In this document: in pieces, positions 7,838 to 15,090 of the stretch
Layout of the letters: each line of letters begins with the position of its first letter
Numbering within the stretch: position 1 is the first letter of the stretch
Assembly: GCF_020037025.1 (NCBI RefSeq)
Contig: NZ_JAIQLH010000020.1
Coordinates: 1-40,350, forward strand
Direction of reading: 5' to 3'
Source of the DNA: Streptomyces huiliensis
GTDB taxonomy: Bacteria; Actinomycetota; Actinomycetes; Streptomycetales; Streptomycetaceae
Length of the DNA: 40,350 bases
Notes under the pieces: model-generated
Database searches by the model: none
What the model was told of the DNA's origin: nothing
Seen by the model: only the letters and a program-made list of their open reading frames with translations
Made by a program: the position numbers and the translations under genes

Positions 7838-8758
7838 TCAGACCCCCGGCAGGGCCCGCAGCCCCAGCCCGTCCGCCGTGATCGTGTCCGCCGTGACGAG
7901 GGCCTGCTCGGCCGTCACGTCCGTCATGAAGACGAAGGGCGGGATCACCGGGGGCGCGGGGAGGGTGTCGGGGGAGAAGGTGAGGCAGAGGAGGCCCTCC
8001 AGGCAGCCGTGGAAGCGGGTGAGGTACAGGGTCACCTCGCCCCGTAGCTGTAAGGAGCGTGCTTCGAGGGCGAGTTGGGCGGGCGCCCGGCCGCCGTCGC
8101 GGGTCCGGAGGCGGTAGTCGCTCAGTGAGGCGGCCCGCATTCTCAGGACGATCACGTTCAGGCGGCCCTCGGCCGTCGGGAGGCGTTCCACTCCCGCGAG
8201 CGTGAAGCCGTGCGGCGAGAAGCGGGAGGCCGTGACGGACGGGGGAGTGGCGGGAGCGGTGACCGGCTGTTTCCCGGATGATTCAGGAGCCGCCTCCGCG
8301 CGGCCCGTCGTCGGGGCGAGGGCGGCGGCCGTCAGCAGGACGGCCGGGAGGGCGACGGCGAGCGTGCGGTCGCCCCGGGGCGTCCAGCCGAAGCCCATCG
8401 CGCTCCCCGCGATGCCGAGCGCCATGCCCACCAGGAACCCGCCCAGGTTGGTGGCCGCGAACGACAGCACCGACAGGATCAGGGCGTTGACGCTGACGTA
8501 GTGCCGGGCCGACGGCACGAACCACAGGAACAGCCCCGCCGCGATCAGCGCCAGCCCGATGCCCAGCGCGGCCAGCCCGCCCAGCCCCAGGCTCACCAGC
8601 ACGGTCACCGGCGACAGCGGGATCACCAGCAGCTCCGTCCCGCCCAGGACGAGGAGGGTGCCGGCCCAGAAGGGCCGGGTCCGCCGCCAGGACCGGAAGC
8701 GGCGGCGGGCGGGCCCGTCCGGCAGCCTCGGAAACGCCCGCGGCCGCCTCAGAAGCAC
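7838..8758 (-). CDS. DUF6114 family membrane protein containing a TTA codon
   Basis: This 306-aa protein has an N-terminal membrane half with four hydrophobic helices between about residues 30 and 150 (FWAGTLLVLGGTELLVIPLSPV onward). The C-terminal half (VERLPTAEGRLNVIVLRMRAASLSDYRL and on) resembles the beta-rich domain of the upstream DUF6230 protein and ends with paired cysteines (FHGCLEGLLCLTF). The family is recurrent in Streptomyces, always with DUF6230, and has no established function. The start is GTG at 8758, overlapping the end of the DUF6230 gene by 10 nt. Codon 236 (8053-8051) is TTA, decoded only by the bldA tRNA in Streptomyces, which suggests developmental control of full-length synthesis. 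Confidence 0.85.
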   Translation of the reverse strand: MLLRRPRAFPRLPDGPARRRFRSWRRTRPFWAGTLLVLGGTELLVIPLSPVTVLVSLGLGGLAALGIGLALIAAGLFLWFVPSARHYVSVNALILSVLSFAATNLGGFLVGMALGIAGSAMGFGWTPRGDRTLAVALPAVLLTAAALAPTTGRAEAAPESSGKQPVTAPATPPSVTASRFSPHGFTLAGVERLPTAEGRLNVIVLRMRAASLSDYRLRTRDGGRAPAQLALEARSLQLRGEVTLYLTRFHGCLEGLLCLTFSPDTLPAPPVIPPFVFMTDVTAEQALVTADTITADGLGLRALPGV

Positions 8759-9471
8759 TGGTCGCCGTCCAGGTTCACCTGAAGTTTGAGGCCCTTGAGC
8801 CGGAAGTTGCCGCCGGTGGCGGACCAGGCGTGCGACCGGACGCCGGCCACGGTCACCTTCCCGGCCTGGAGCCCGAACGCGCCGGCGTCCCCCTTCACTC
8901 CCGGCACCTGGTCGAGCGTCGACGCGTCCCGGCCGATCTGCGCCGTCCCGAACTCCGCGTCGCCGACGAGGTCCTCGCCGTCGATGACGAGGTCGCTCGC
9001 CGTCACCTCACCGGCCCGCCCGCCGGCCGTGAGCTTGAAGGTGACCTTGCCCAGCGGCGTGGGCACGGTGGCGGCCTGGCAGATGTCGCTCAGCCGCGCG
9101 TTCCCGATGCCGAGCAGCGCCACCGGATGCCCCTTGCCGTCGACGGACCGGTCCGTCTGCACGTACGAGGCCAGCCCGTCGCTGGTCAGCCTGCCGGATG
9201 ACACCTGGAAGTGCGTACCGGAGACGGCGAACGAGGCCGCGAGCACGCCCTGCGCCATCCCCGTGGCCATCGCGCCCACCGCGAGCACCGCGGGCAGGGC
9301 GATCAGGGCAGTCCGCCGCCAGGCGGTACGGCCCTCCGGCGGGTTCCGGTGTGATCCGCTCGCCGCGTCGGCTCCACTCGCCGCGTCGGCTCCGCTCGCC
9401 GCGTCCGGTCCACTCGCCGAGCCTCTTCCGCCCGCCGCGTCCGGCCCGCTCACTGCGTCTGATCCGCTCAC
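8749..9471 (-). CDS. DUF6230 family exported/anchored protein
   Basis: This 240-aa protein is the DUF6230 partner of the DUF6114 gene; older annotations sometimes call it cholesterol esterase, with no catalytic motif that I can see. Residues 1-40 are a low-complexity Ser-Gly-Asp-Ala repeat. A single membrane helix follows at about 52-76 (TALIALPAVLAVGAMATGMAQG), then a beta-rich extracytoplasmic domain with two cysteines (DICQAATVP and the C-terminal DGDQCF). The start is GTG at 9471 behind GGGAGG, 6 nt away. It is divergent from a TetR gene and first in the operon with DUF6114. A cytoplasmic repeat tail ahead of a signal-anchor is unusual. Confidence 0.87.
   Translation of the reverse strand: MSGSDAVSGPDAAGGRGSASGPDAASGADAASGADAASGSHRNPPEGRTAWRRTALIALPAVLAVGAMATGMAQGVLAASFAVSGTHFQVSSGRLTSDGLASYVQTDRSVDGKGHPVALLGIGNARLSDICQAATVPTPLGKVTFKLTAGGRAGEVTASDLVIDGEDLVGDAEFGTAQIGRDASTLDQVPGVKGDAGAFGLQAGKVTVAGVRSHAWSATGGNFRLKGLKLQVNLDGDQCF
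9356..9471 (-). repeat. 18-bp coding repeat (hexapeptide) in the DUF6230 N-terminus
   Basis: Six consecutive 18-nt units from 9356 on, plus a partial seventh, encode degenerate SG[AP]DAA hexapeptides. Units 1-3 (9356-9409) are nearly identical and later units have diverged. Length variation between strains is likely at such an array. Confidence 0.85.
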
Positions 9472-9560
9472 TGCTTCCTCCCGCGACTCAGGGAAGTGCG
9501 TGGTGTGCAGGTGGTGCCATACTGCGGATGTTCCCGTGGAGTTGGAGACTAGGGCCGATT

Positions 9561-10190
9561 TTGAACGATAGTCAACAGCGCGGAAGCGAGCGGGCGCGGG
9601 CGCGCCGGGCCGAACTCATCGCCGTCGGGCGGAAGCTGTTCGCCGACACGTCCTACGACGCCCTGTCCATGGACGACATAGCCCGGCACGCGGGCGTCGC
9701 CAAGGGGCTGATCTACTACTACTTCAGCAGCAAGCGCGGCTACTACCTGGCGATCATCGAGGACGCGGTCGCCGAGCTGGTCGAGCGCGCCCGGTCCACC
9801 CACGCCCTGCCGCCCGTCGAGCGCGTCCACCACACCGTCGACGGCTACCTGCGCTACGCCCGGCACCACCAGGCCGCGTACCGCGCCATCGTCACCGGCG
9901 GGGTCGGCTTCGACGCCGACGTCATCGCGATCCGCGACCGCGTCCGCGAGCAACTCCTCACCGCGATGGCCCGGGCCGCCTGGGGGCGCACCGACCTGCC
10001 GCCCGTCGCGCGCACGGCCCTCGTCGGCTGGCTGGCGGCGGTCGAGGGCATGACGCTCGACTGGCTCACCCGGAGCGAACCGCCCCGCGAGGTGGTGTGC
10101 GGCCTGCTGGTACGGGCGTTGGGGGATACGCTGCGGACGATCGAGGAGCACGAGCCGACCTGCCCCGCGCCGGAGCGCACGCGGCTGTAA
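9561..10190 (+). CDS. TetR-family regulator divergent from the DUF6230-DUF6114 operon
   Basis: This roughly 209-aa TetR protein has a clear N-terminal DNA-binding domain: RARRAELIAVGRKLFADTSYDALSMDDIARHAGVAKGLIYYYFSSKRGYY. The rest is helical and ends EHEPTCPAPERTRL. The start is uncertain. I favour TTG at 9561 (reading NDSQQRGSERARARR), where family-like sequence begins, with AGGG 6 nt upstream; the ATG at 9528 adds 11 residues (MFPWSWRLGPI) that look unlike a TetR N-terminus. It is transcribed away from the DUF6230 gene, so the shared 90-nt spacer should hold its operator. A loose repeat, GACTA (9547-9551) and TAGTC (9569-9573), is a weak candidate. Confidence 0.85.
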   Translation: MNDSQQRGSERARARRAELIAVGRKLFADTSYDALSMDDIARHAGVAKGLIYYYFSSKRGYYLAIIEDAVAELVERARSTHALPPVERVHHTVDGYLRYARHHQAAYRAIVTGGVGFDADVIAIRDRVREQLLTAMARAAWGRTDLPPVARTALVGWLAAVEGMTLDWLTRSEPPREVVCGLLVRALGDTLRTIEEHEPTCPAPERTRL

Positions 10191-10314
10191 GGCACCGGGG
10201 CCCCCCAACGGGCCATTCGGCGCGCGGCCGGGTGAAGTTTCCGGCGGGCCGGGGTATATGGGGTACAACGCCGTTAATGCCACGGCCGCACACCTCAGTT
10301 GGATCTGTCAACCC

Positions 10315-10343
10315 GTGACGAAGACCCCCCGATCAGGCATACT
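10315..10343 (+). promoter_or_regulatory. candidate promoter for the acyl-CoA dehydrogenase gene
   Basis: GTGACG (10315-10320) and CATACT (10338-10343) are spaced 17 nt and would give a leader of about 125 nt before the ATG at 10475. The -10 is a reasonable sigma-HrdB match and the -35 is weak. Confidence 0.4.
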
Positions 10344-10474
10344 CCAAGCGCCACAGCCGCAGGTCACCCCCATTCCGCGACCCGGCACGGGACTGTCGAC
10401 TGGGCATTACCGGCGGTACGGCCGACACCCAGGCCCCCGCCGCCTCAGCGCCCGACAGGGAGGAGAGCCGTCGC

Positions 10475-11647
10475 ATGACCGACCACGGCCCGCAGCCGGT
10501 GGAGCGCCAGCTGCCCACCGAGGAAGCCAAGGACCTGCTCGCGCTGGTGCGCGACCTGGTGCAGCGGGAGATCGCCCCGCGGGCGGCGGCGGAGGAGGAG
10601 GCCGGGCACTTCCCCCGGGACCTCTTCCGGCTGCTGTCCTCGTCCGGGCTGCTCGGTCTGCCGTACCCGGAGGAGTTCGGGGGCGGTGAGCAGCCGTACG
10701 AGGTCTACCTCCAGGTCCTGGAGGAACTGGCGGCCGCGCGGCTGACGGTGGGACTCGGGGTCAGCGTCCACTCCCTCGCCTGCCACGCGCTCGCCGGCTA
10801 CGGCACCAAGGAGCAGCGGGCGGAGCACCTGCCCGGCATGCTCGGCGGCGGGCTGCTCGGCGCGTACTGCCTCTCCGAGCCGCAGTCCGGCTCCGACGCC
10901 GCGTCCCTGCGCACCCGGGCCGTCCGGGACGGTGACGACTGGGTCCTCACCGGCACCAAGGCGTGGATCACCCATGGCGGCATCGCCGACTTCTACACCG
11001 TCCTGGCCCGTACGGGCGGCGAGGGCGCGCACGGCATCACCGCGTTCCTCGTGCCCGGCGACGCGCCGGGTCTGACGGCCGCCGCGCCCGAGCGCAAGAT
11101 GGGCATGAAGGGCTCGCCGACCGCCCAGCTGCACCTCGACGGCGTACGGGTCGCGGACGCGCGCCGCATCGGCGACGAGGGCCAGGGCTTCCCCATCGCC
11201 CTCTCGGCCCTCGACTCCGGCCGGCTCGGCATCGCGGCCTGCGCCGTCGGCCTCGCCCAGGCGGCCCTGGACGAGGCGCTGGCCTTCGTCGCCGAGCGGC
11301 GGCAGTTCGGCCGTCCGCTCGCGGACTTCCAGGGGCTGCGCTTCCTGCTGGCCGACATGGCCACCCAGATCGAGGCCGGCCGGTCCCTCTACCTGGCCGC
11401 CGCCCGGCTGCGCGACCAGCGGCTGCCGTTCTCCCGGCAGGCGGCCATGGCCAAGCTCTTCTGCACGGACGCGGCGATGCGGGTCACCACCGACGCCGTG
11501 CAGCTCATGGGCGGGTACGGCTACACGGCGGACTTCCCGGCGGAGCGGTACATGCGCGAGGCGAAGGTCCTCCAGATCGTCGAGGGCACCAACCAGATCC
11601 AGCGGATGGTGATCGCCCGTCACCTGGCCGGGCCCGAGTCGCGGTAA
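10475..11647 (+). CDS. acyl-CoA dehydrogenase
   Basis: This 390-aa FAD flavoenzyme oxidises the alpha-beta bond of an acyl-CoA and passes electrons to ETF. It has full family length with all three domains. YCLSEPQSGSDAASL (near residue 130) contacts FAD, WVLTGTKAWITHG follows, and the C-terminal helical domain contains GRPLADFQGLRFLLADM and LMGGYGYT. VEGTNQIQRMVIARHL carries the usual catalytic glutamate position of short-chain members. The ATG at 10475 has GGGAGGAG about 9 nt upstream. No ETF or thiolase gene is adjacent. It ends at a strong hairpin shared with the convergent gene. The chain-length preference cannot be decided here. Confidence 0.95.
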   Translation: MTDHGPQPVERQLPTEEAKDLLALVRDLVQREIAPRAAAEEEAGHFPRDLFRLLSSSGLLGLPYPEEFGGGEQPYEVYLQVLEELAAARLTVGLGVSVHSLACHALAGYGTKEQRAEHLPGMLGGGLLGAYCLSEPQSGSDAASLRTRAVRDGDDWVLTGTKAWITHGGIADFYTVLARTGGEGAHGITAFLVPGDAPGLTAAAPERKMGMKGSPTAQLHLDGVRVADARRIGDEGQGFPIALSALDSGRLGIAACAVGLAQAALDEALAFVAERRQFGRPLADFQGLRFLLADMATQIEAGRSLYLAAARLRDQRLPFSRQAAMAKLFCTDAAMRVTTDAVQLMGGYGYTADFPAERYMREAKVLQIVEGTNQIQRMVIARHLAGPESR

Positions 11648-11663
11648 CCCGGGCCACACGAGT

Positions 11664-11687
11664 GCGGCCGGTCGGCGGACCGGCCGC
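11664..11687. terminator. bidirectional terminator hairpin
   Basis: GCGGCCGGTC - GGCG - GACCGGCCGC is a perfect 10-bp stem with a four-base loop between two convergent genes. A second overlapping pairing is possible with GGCGGCCGGTCC further downstream. Confidence 0.7.
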
Positions 11688-11730
11688 CGCCGGGGCGGGC
11701 GACGGCGGCCGGTCCGCGTACGCGTTCGCG

Positions 11731-12114
11731 TCAGGACCGGTCGCGCGTCTCCGGCACCCGCACCGGGCGCGAGCCGGGCCCGCCGATGTGCGAGAACGGC
11801 TGCGTCCGCCAGTCCAGGCTCTCCGGCAGCGTGAGCAGCAGGGCCGTGTCCAGTTCCAGCGCGCCCTCGTCCTCACCGGCCGGCTCGGCGTCCTCCACGG
11901 CGCGCCCGGAGCCCGGGCAGACCGTGAGGCCGAACGGGTTCCACGGGGACGGGCAGAGGGCGTGCTCCGGAAGCTCCTCCTCATCGGCGAGCAGCGCGAT
12001 CGGGCGGGCGCAGTCCGGGCAGGTCACCCGGAACATCGTGGTGAAGTCCACCGGCTCGTCGGGGCCGTACGGGCTGCAGTCGCCGTCGTTCTCCAGGCGT
12101 TCCAGGCTCGGCAT
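11731..12114 (-). CDS. small conserved-looking CxxC protein, function unknown
   Basis: This 127-aa acidic protein begins MPSLERLENDGDCSPYGPDEP. It contains FRVTCPDCARPIALLADEEELPEH followed by LCPSPWNPFGLTVCPGSGR, so four cysteines (CPDC, then C and C) are arranged like a zinc ribbon. The C-terminal half is acidic and then basic. No catalytic motif is visible. The ATG at 12114 has a GGGGGAAA tract about 9 nt upstream; the longer open frame adds only unconserved residues. It converges with the acyl-CoA dehydrogenase gene and is divergent from the Lrp-family regulator. It may be a Streptomyces-restricted metal-binding protein. Confidence 0.7.
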   Translation of the reverse strand: MPSLERLENDGDCSPYGPDEPVDFTTMFRVTCPDCARPIALLADEEELPEHALCPSPWNPFGLTVCPGSGRAVEDAEPAGEDEGALELDTALLLTLPESLDWRTQPFSHIGGPGSRPVRVPETRDRS

Positions 12115-12277
12115 GATCTTCGTTTCCCCCTCGGCTGGGCCTGGCCGGAGCGTCTCGGCCCCGGCCACAGCAAGCACTTCCCGTCGGCGGTCCGGGGTAA
12201 TCGCCCCGGCCGGGGGGACACGGGCGCGGGCCTGTGGTGTTCGTCACGCGGTCCGCGCGCCCGCGGGGGGCGCCGAC

Positions 12278-12315
12278 TGTGCCGGGCGCCGTGCGACGCA
12301 GTAGGTTGGCCGGTG
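12278..12315 (+). promoter_or_regulatory. leaderless promoter of the Lrp/AsnC gene
   Basis: TAGGTT at 12302-12307 lies 7 nt before the GTG start codon at 12315, so transcription should begin at or next to the first codon. TGTGCC at 12278-12283 is the -35 candidate, 18 nt away. No Shine-Dalgarno sequence precedes the GTG, consistent with leaderless translation. Confidence 0.65.
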
Positions 12316-12758
12316 TGGAGGAGCTCGACAAAGAGATCGTGGAACTGCTCGTCAAGGACGGGCGGATGAGCTACACCGACCTGGGCAAGGCCACCGGCCT
12401 GTCCACCTCGGCGGTGCACCAGCGGGTGCGCCGGCTCGAACAGCGCGGGGTCATCCGCGGGTACGCGGCGGTGGTCGACCCGGAGGCGGTGGGGCTGCCG
12501 TTGACCGCCTTCATCTCGGTGAAGCCGTTCGATCCGAGTGCTCCGGACGACATCGCGGACCGGCTTGCGGAGATTCCGGAGATCGAGGCGTGTCACAGCG
12601 TCGCGGGGGATGAGAACTACATCCTCAAGGTGCGGGTGGCGACGCCGCTGGAGCTTGAGCATTTGCTGGCGCGGATCCGGTCGTTGGCGGGGGTGTCTAC
12701 GCGGACGACGATCGTCTTGTCGACTCCGTATGAGGCGCGGCCGCCGCGGGTTGGGTGA
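12315..12758 (+). CDS. Lrp/AsnC-family transcriptional regulator
   Basis: This 147-aa regulator has an N-terminal winged helix-turn-helix (LDKEIVELLVKDGRMSYTDLGKATGLSTSAVHQRVRRLEQRGVIRGYAAVVD) and a C-terminal AsnC/RAM ligand-binding domain (PLTAFISVKPF, HSVAGDENYILKVRV, TTIVLSTPYE). Family members are octameric feast/famine regulators sensing amino acids. The GTG at 12315 (reading EELDKEI after the start) is where family homology begins; the frame is open upstream but unconserved, and a TAGGTT -10 makes the message leaderless. It is divergent from the CxxC protein. A repeat element follows its stop codon. The target genes are unknown. Confidence 0.92.
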   Translation: MEELDKEIVELLVKDGRMSYTDLGKATGLSTSAVHQRVRRLEQRGVIRGYAAVVDPEAVGLPLTAFISVKPFDPSAPDDIADRLAEIPEIEACHSVAGDENYILKVRVATPLELEHLLARIRSLAGVSTRTTIVLSTPYEARPPRVG

Positions 12759-12760
12759 GC

Positions 12761-12872
12761 CCCTGACCCGCCCCTTCGCCGTTTCCGGGGGGCGAGCCCC
12801 CAGACCCCCGAAACCGCGCTCCGCGCGGTTGTCCTCAAACGCCGGACGGGCTGATTCAGCCCGTCCCGGGGG
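12761..12872. repeat. dispersed GC-rich intergenic element, copy A
   Basis: This stretch shares with 17560-17654 the left arm (CGCCCCTTCGCCG), a GGGGG/CCCCC mini-hairpin, the hairpin ACCGCGC-TCC-GCGCGGT and the segment GTTGTCCTCAAACGCCGGAC. Unlike copy B it lacks the matching right arm and ends in GGGCTGA-TTCAGCCC plus GTCCCGG. It lies between the Lrp gene and the amidohydrolase and may serve as a terminator. Confidence 0.85.
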
Positions 12873-12927
12873 CCACCCCACCACCCCCGCGCACCCACCG
12901 CACCACCCGCCACGCCACACTGTTCCC

Positions 12928-14541
12928 ATGAGCGAGCGCCCCCGAACCACCCTCCTCCGCAACGGCGACGTGCACAGCCCCGCCGACCCCTTCGCGACCG
13001 CGATGGTCGTCGAAGGCGGCCACATCGCCTGGGTCGGCTCCGAAGGAGCGGCCGACTCCTTCGCCGACGGCGTGGACGAGACCGTCGACCTCCAGGGCGC
13101 CCTCGTCACCCCCGCGTTCACGGACGCACATGTGCACACGACTGCGACCGGCCTGGCGCTGACCGGGCTGGACCTCTCCGGCGCGGCGACGCTCACCGAG
13201 GCCCTGGACCGCGTCCGGTCCCACGCCGCCCACCCCGGCGACCGCATCCTGCTCGGACACGGCTGGGACGCCTCCCGCTGGCCCGAGGGCCGGCCCCCGT
13301 CCCGGGCCGAACTCGACGCCGTCGCCGGCGGTCGGCCGCTCTACCTCACCCGGGCCGACGTCCACTCCGCAGTCGTCACCACCGCCCTCCTCGACCTCGT
13401 ACCCAACGCCCGTGACCTGCGCGGGTTCACCCCCGACGGGCCCCTGACGGACGACGCCCACCACGCCGTGCGCGCCACCGCGTACGCCTCCGTCACCCCC
13501 GCCCAGCGCACCGAGGCGCAGCGTGCCGCGCTGGCCCGCGCGGCCTCGCTGGGCATCGGCTCGGTGCACGAGTGCGCCGGACCGCGGATCTCGTCCGAGG
13601 ACGACCTCACCGGGCTGCTGCGCCTCGCCGCCGAGGAGCCGGGCCCCCGCGTCGTCGGCTACTGGGCCGAGGCGTTCACCTCCGCGAACGACGTGGCGAA
13701 GGTCAGGGAGCTGGGCGCCGTCGGCGCGGCCGGCGACCTGTTCGTCGACGGCTCCCTCGGCTCGCACACGGCCTGCCTGCACGAGCCGTACACCGACGCC
13801 CCCGGCGTCACCGGCACCGCGCACCTCGACGCCGACGCCATCGCCGCGCACGTCGCCGCCTGCACCGAGGCCGGCGTCCAGGCCGGTTTCCACGCCATCG
13901 GCGACGCCGCCCTCACCGCCGTCGTCACCGGCGTCCGGGCCGCGGCCGACAAGGTCGGCCTGGACCGCGTCCGGGCCGCCCGGCACCGGGTCGAGCACGC
14001 CGAGATGCTCACCCCCGAGCACATCGCCGCCTTCGCGGAGTTCGCCCTCACGGCCTCCGTCCAGCCCGCCTTCGACGCCGCCTGGGGTGACGACGAGGGC
14101 ATGTACGCCGCACGGCTGGGCCGCGAGCGGGCCCGGACCCTCAACCCGTACGCGGCGATGTTGCGCGCCGGCGTGCCGCTGGCGCTCGGCTCGGACAGTC
14201 CGGTCACCCCGCTCGACCCCTGGGGCACGATCCGCGCCGCCGCCTTCCACCACACCCCCGAGCACCGGATCTCGGTGCGCGCAGCCTTCACCGCGCACAC
14301 CCGCGGCGGCTGGCGGGCGATCGGCCGGGACGACGCAGGCGTGCTGGTGCCGGGGGCGCCCGCCGACTACGCGGTGTGGGAGGCCGCCGACCTGGTGGTG
14401 CAGGTCCCGGACGCCCGCGTCGCCAACTGGTCCACCGATCCCCGCTCGGGCACCCCGGGCCTGCCGGAGCTGCTCCCCGGCGGCCAACTGCCCCGCTGCG
14501 TCCGCACGGTGGTCGCCGGACGGACCGTGTACGCCGCCTGA
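12928..14541 (+). CDS. YtcJ-like metal-dependent amidohydrolase
   Basis: This 537-aa amidohydrolase-superfamily enzyme has a metal-binding HxH motif, PAFTDAHVHTTATG (near residue 66), followed by DLSGAATLTEALDRV. Later it has the barrel motifs GSLGSHTACLHEPY, GFHAIGDAAL, RHRVEHAEML and the Asp motif LALGSDSPVTPLDPW, ending with the beta-sandwich strand VVAGRTVYA. The layout matches YtcJ/exoenzyme-regulatory-protein-like amidohydrolases; the substrate is unknown. ATG 12928 is 6 nt after CACACT (12916-12921) with no Shine-Dalgarno, so it may be leaderless. The gene stands alone between a repeat element and a 550-nt intergenic region. Confidence 0.9.
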   Translation: MSERPRTTLLRNGDVHSPADPFATAMVVEGGHIAWVGSEGAADSFADGVDETVDLQGALVTPAFTDAHVHTTATGLALTGLDLSGAATLTEALDRVRSHAAHPGDRILLGHGWDASRWPEGRPPSRAELDAVAGGRPLYLTRADVHSAVVTTALLDLVPNARDLRGFTPDGPLTDDAHHAVRATAYASVTPAQRTEAQRAALARAASLGIGSVHECAGPRISSEDDLTGLLRLAAEEPGPRVVGYWAEAFTSANDVAKVRELGAVGAAGDLFVDGSLGSHTACLHEPYTDAPGVTGTAHLDADAIAAHVAACTEAGVQAGFHAIGDAALTAVVTGVRAAADKVGLDRVRAARHRVEHAEMLTPEHIAAFAEFALTASVQPAFDAAWGDDEGMYAARLGRERARTLNPYAAMLRAGVPLALGSDSPVTPLDPWGTIRAAAFHHTPEHRISVRAAFTAHTRGGWRAIGRDDAGVLVPGAPADYAVWEAADLVVQVPDARVANWSTDPRSGTPGLPELLPGGQLPRCVRTVVAGRTVYAA

Positions 14542-14668
14542 GAACGGCCGAACGGGTGACGTCCGCGCGGCGCGTACCGCCGAACGACGTGCGGTCGGCC
14601 TGTCGCGCTGTGTCACCCCCTCCGCACTGACCTGCTGATTTGGCACAACGACGCAGGTCAAGCAGCTG

Positions 14669-14699
14669 TTGACAGGGAGCGGTCCGGGGCGGGTAGGTT
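14669..14699 (+). promoter_or_regulatory. strong sigma-HrdB-type promoter
   Basis: TTGACA (14669-14674) is separated by 19 nt from TAGGTT (14694-14699), both excellent matches to the vegetative consensus. The expected start is near 14706, giving either a leader of about 385 nt for the lipoprotein N-acyltransferase gene or a separate small RNA. Confidence 0.75.
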
Positions 14700-14705
14700 C
14701 GGCCG

Positions 14706-15090
14706 GGTCCACCACAGGACGTCCGACCGGAGAACTCCACGCAGTCGTCGAACGCCGCTGGGCCATGGGGTGGCGCGCCACACGGGCGCGCCACCACTGG
14801 GAGCCAGGTCCAGCGCACGGGGGCGGGGGACGTTCCGCCGGGTCGGCAGGTGTGACCCGGGTGGGGCCCGGACGTTCAGTAGACAACGGTTCCAGGGCGA
14901 CCCGCAGCCAGCGGTTCCCCGGCCGGCCCGAAGGACACCGCGCCCCACCCGCCGTCCCCGCCCGCCGTCGCCGCGGCCGGGCCTTTCGCCTCTCGGCCTC
15001 CGCGCCGCTTTCCCGCACCCTGGACACGGGCCCTACCCGCCACGAGGTACGGTCACGTGACCCTTGAACGAGCTGCAGGAAGGCGCGACC
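14706..15090 (+). other. long structured leader, possible small RNA (no ORF supported)
   Basis: This stretch holds no convincing gene. About 63 nt after the predicted start, positions 14769-14795 form GGTGGCGCGC - CACACGG - GCGCGCCACC, a perfect 10-bp stem that could terminate or attenuate transcription. A second promoter-like pair (GACACG near 15023 and TACGGT at 15048-15053) lies close to the downstream gene, so the leader may not be its only promoter. The opposite strand is open for long distances in some frames but shows no family sequence. Confidence 0.4.
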
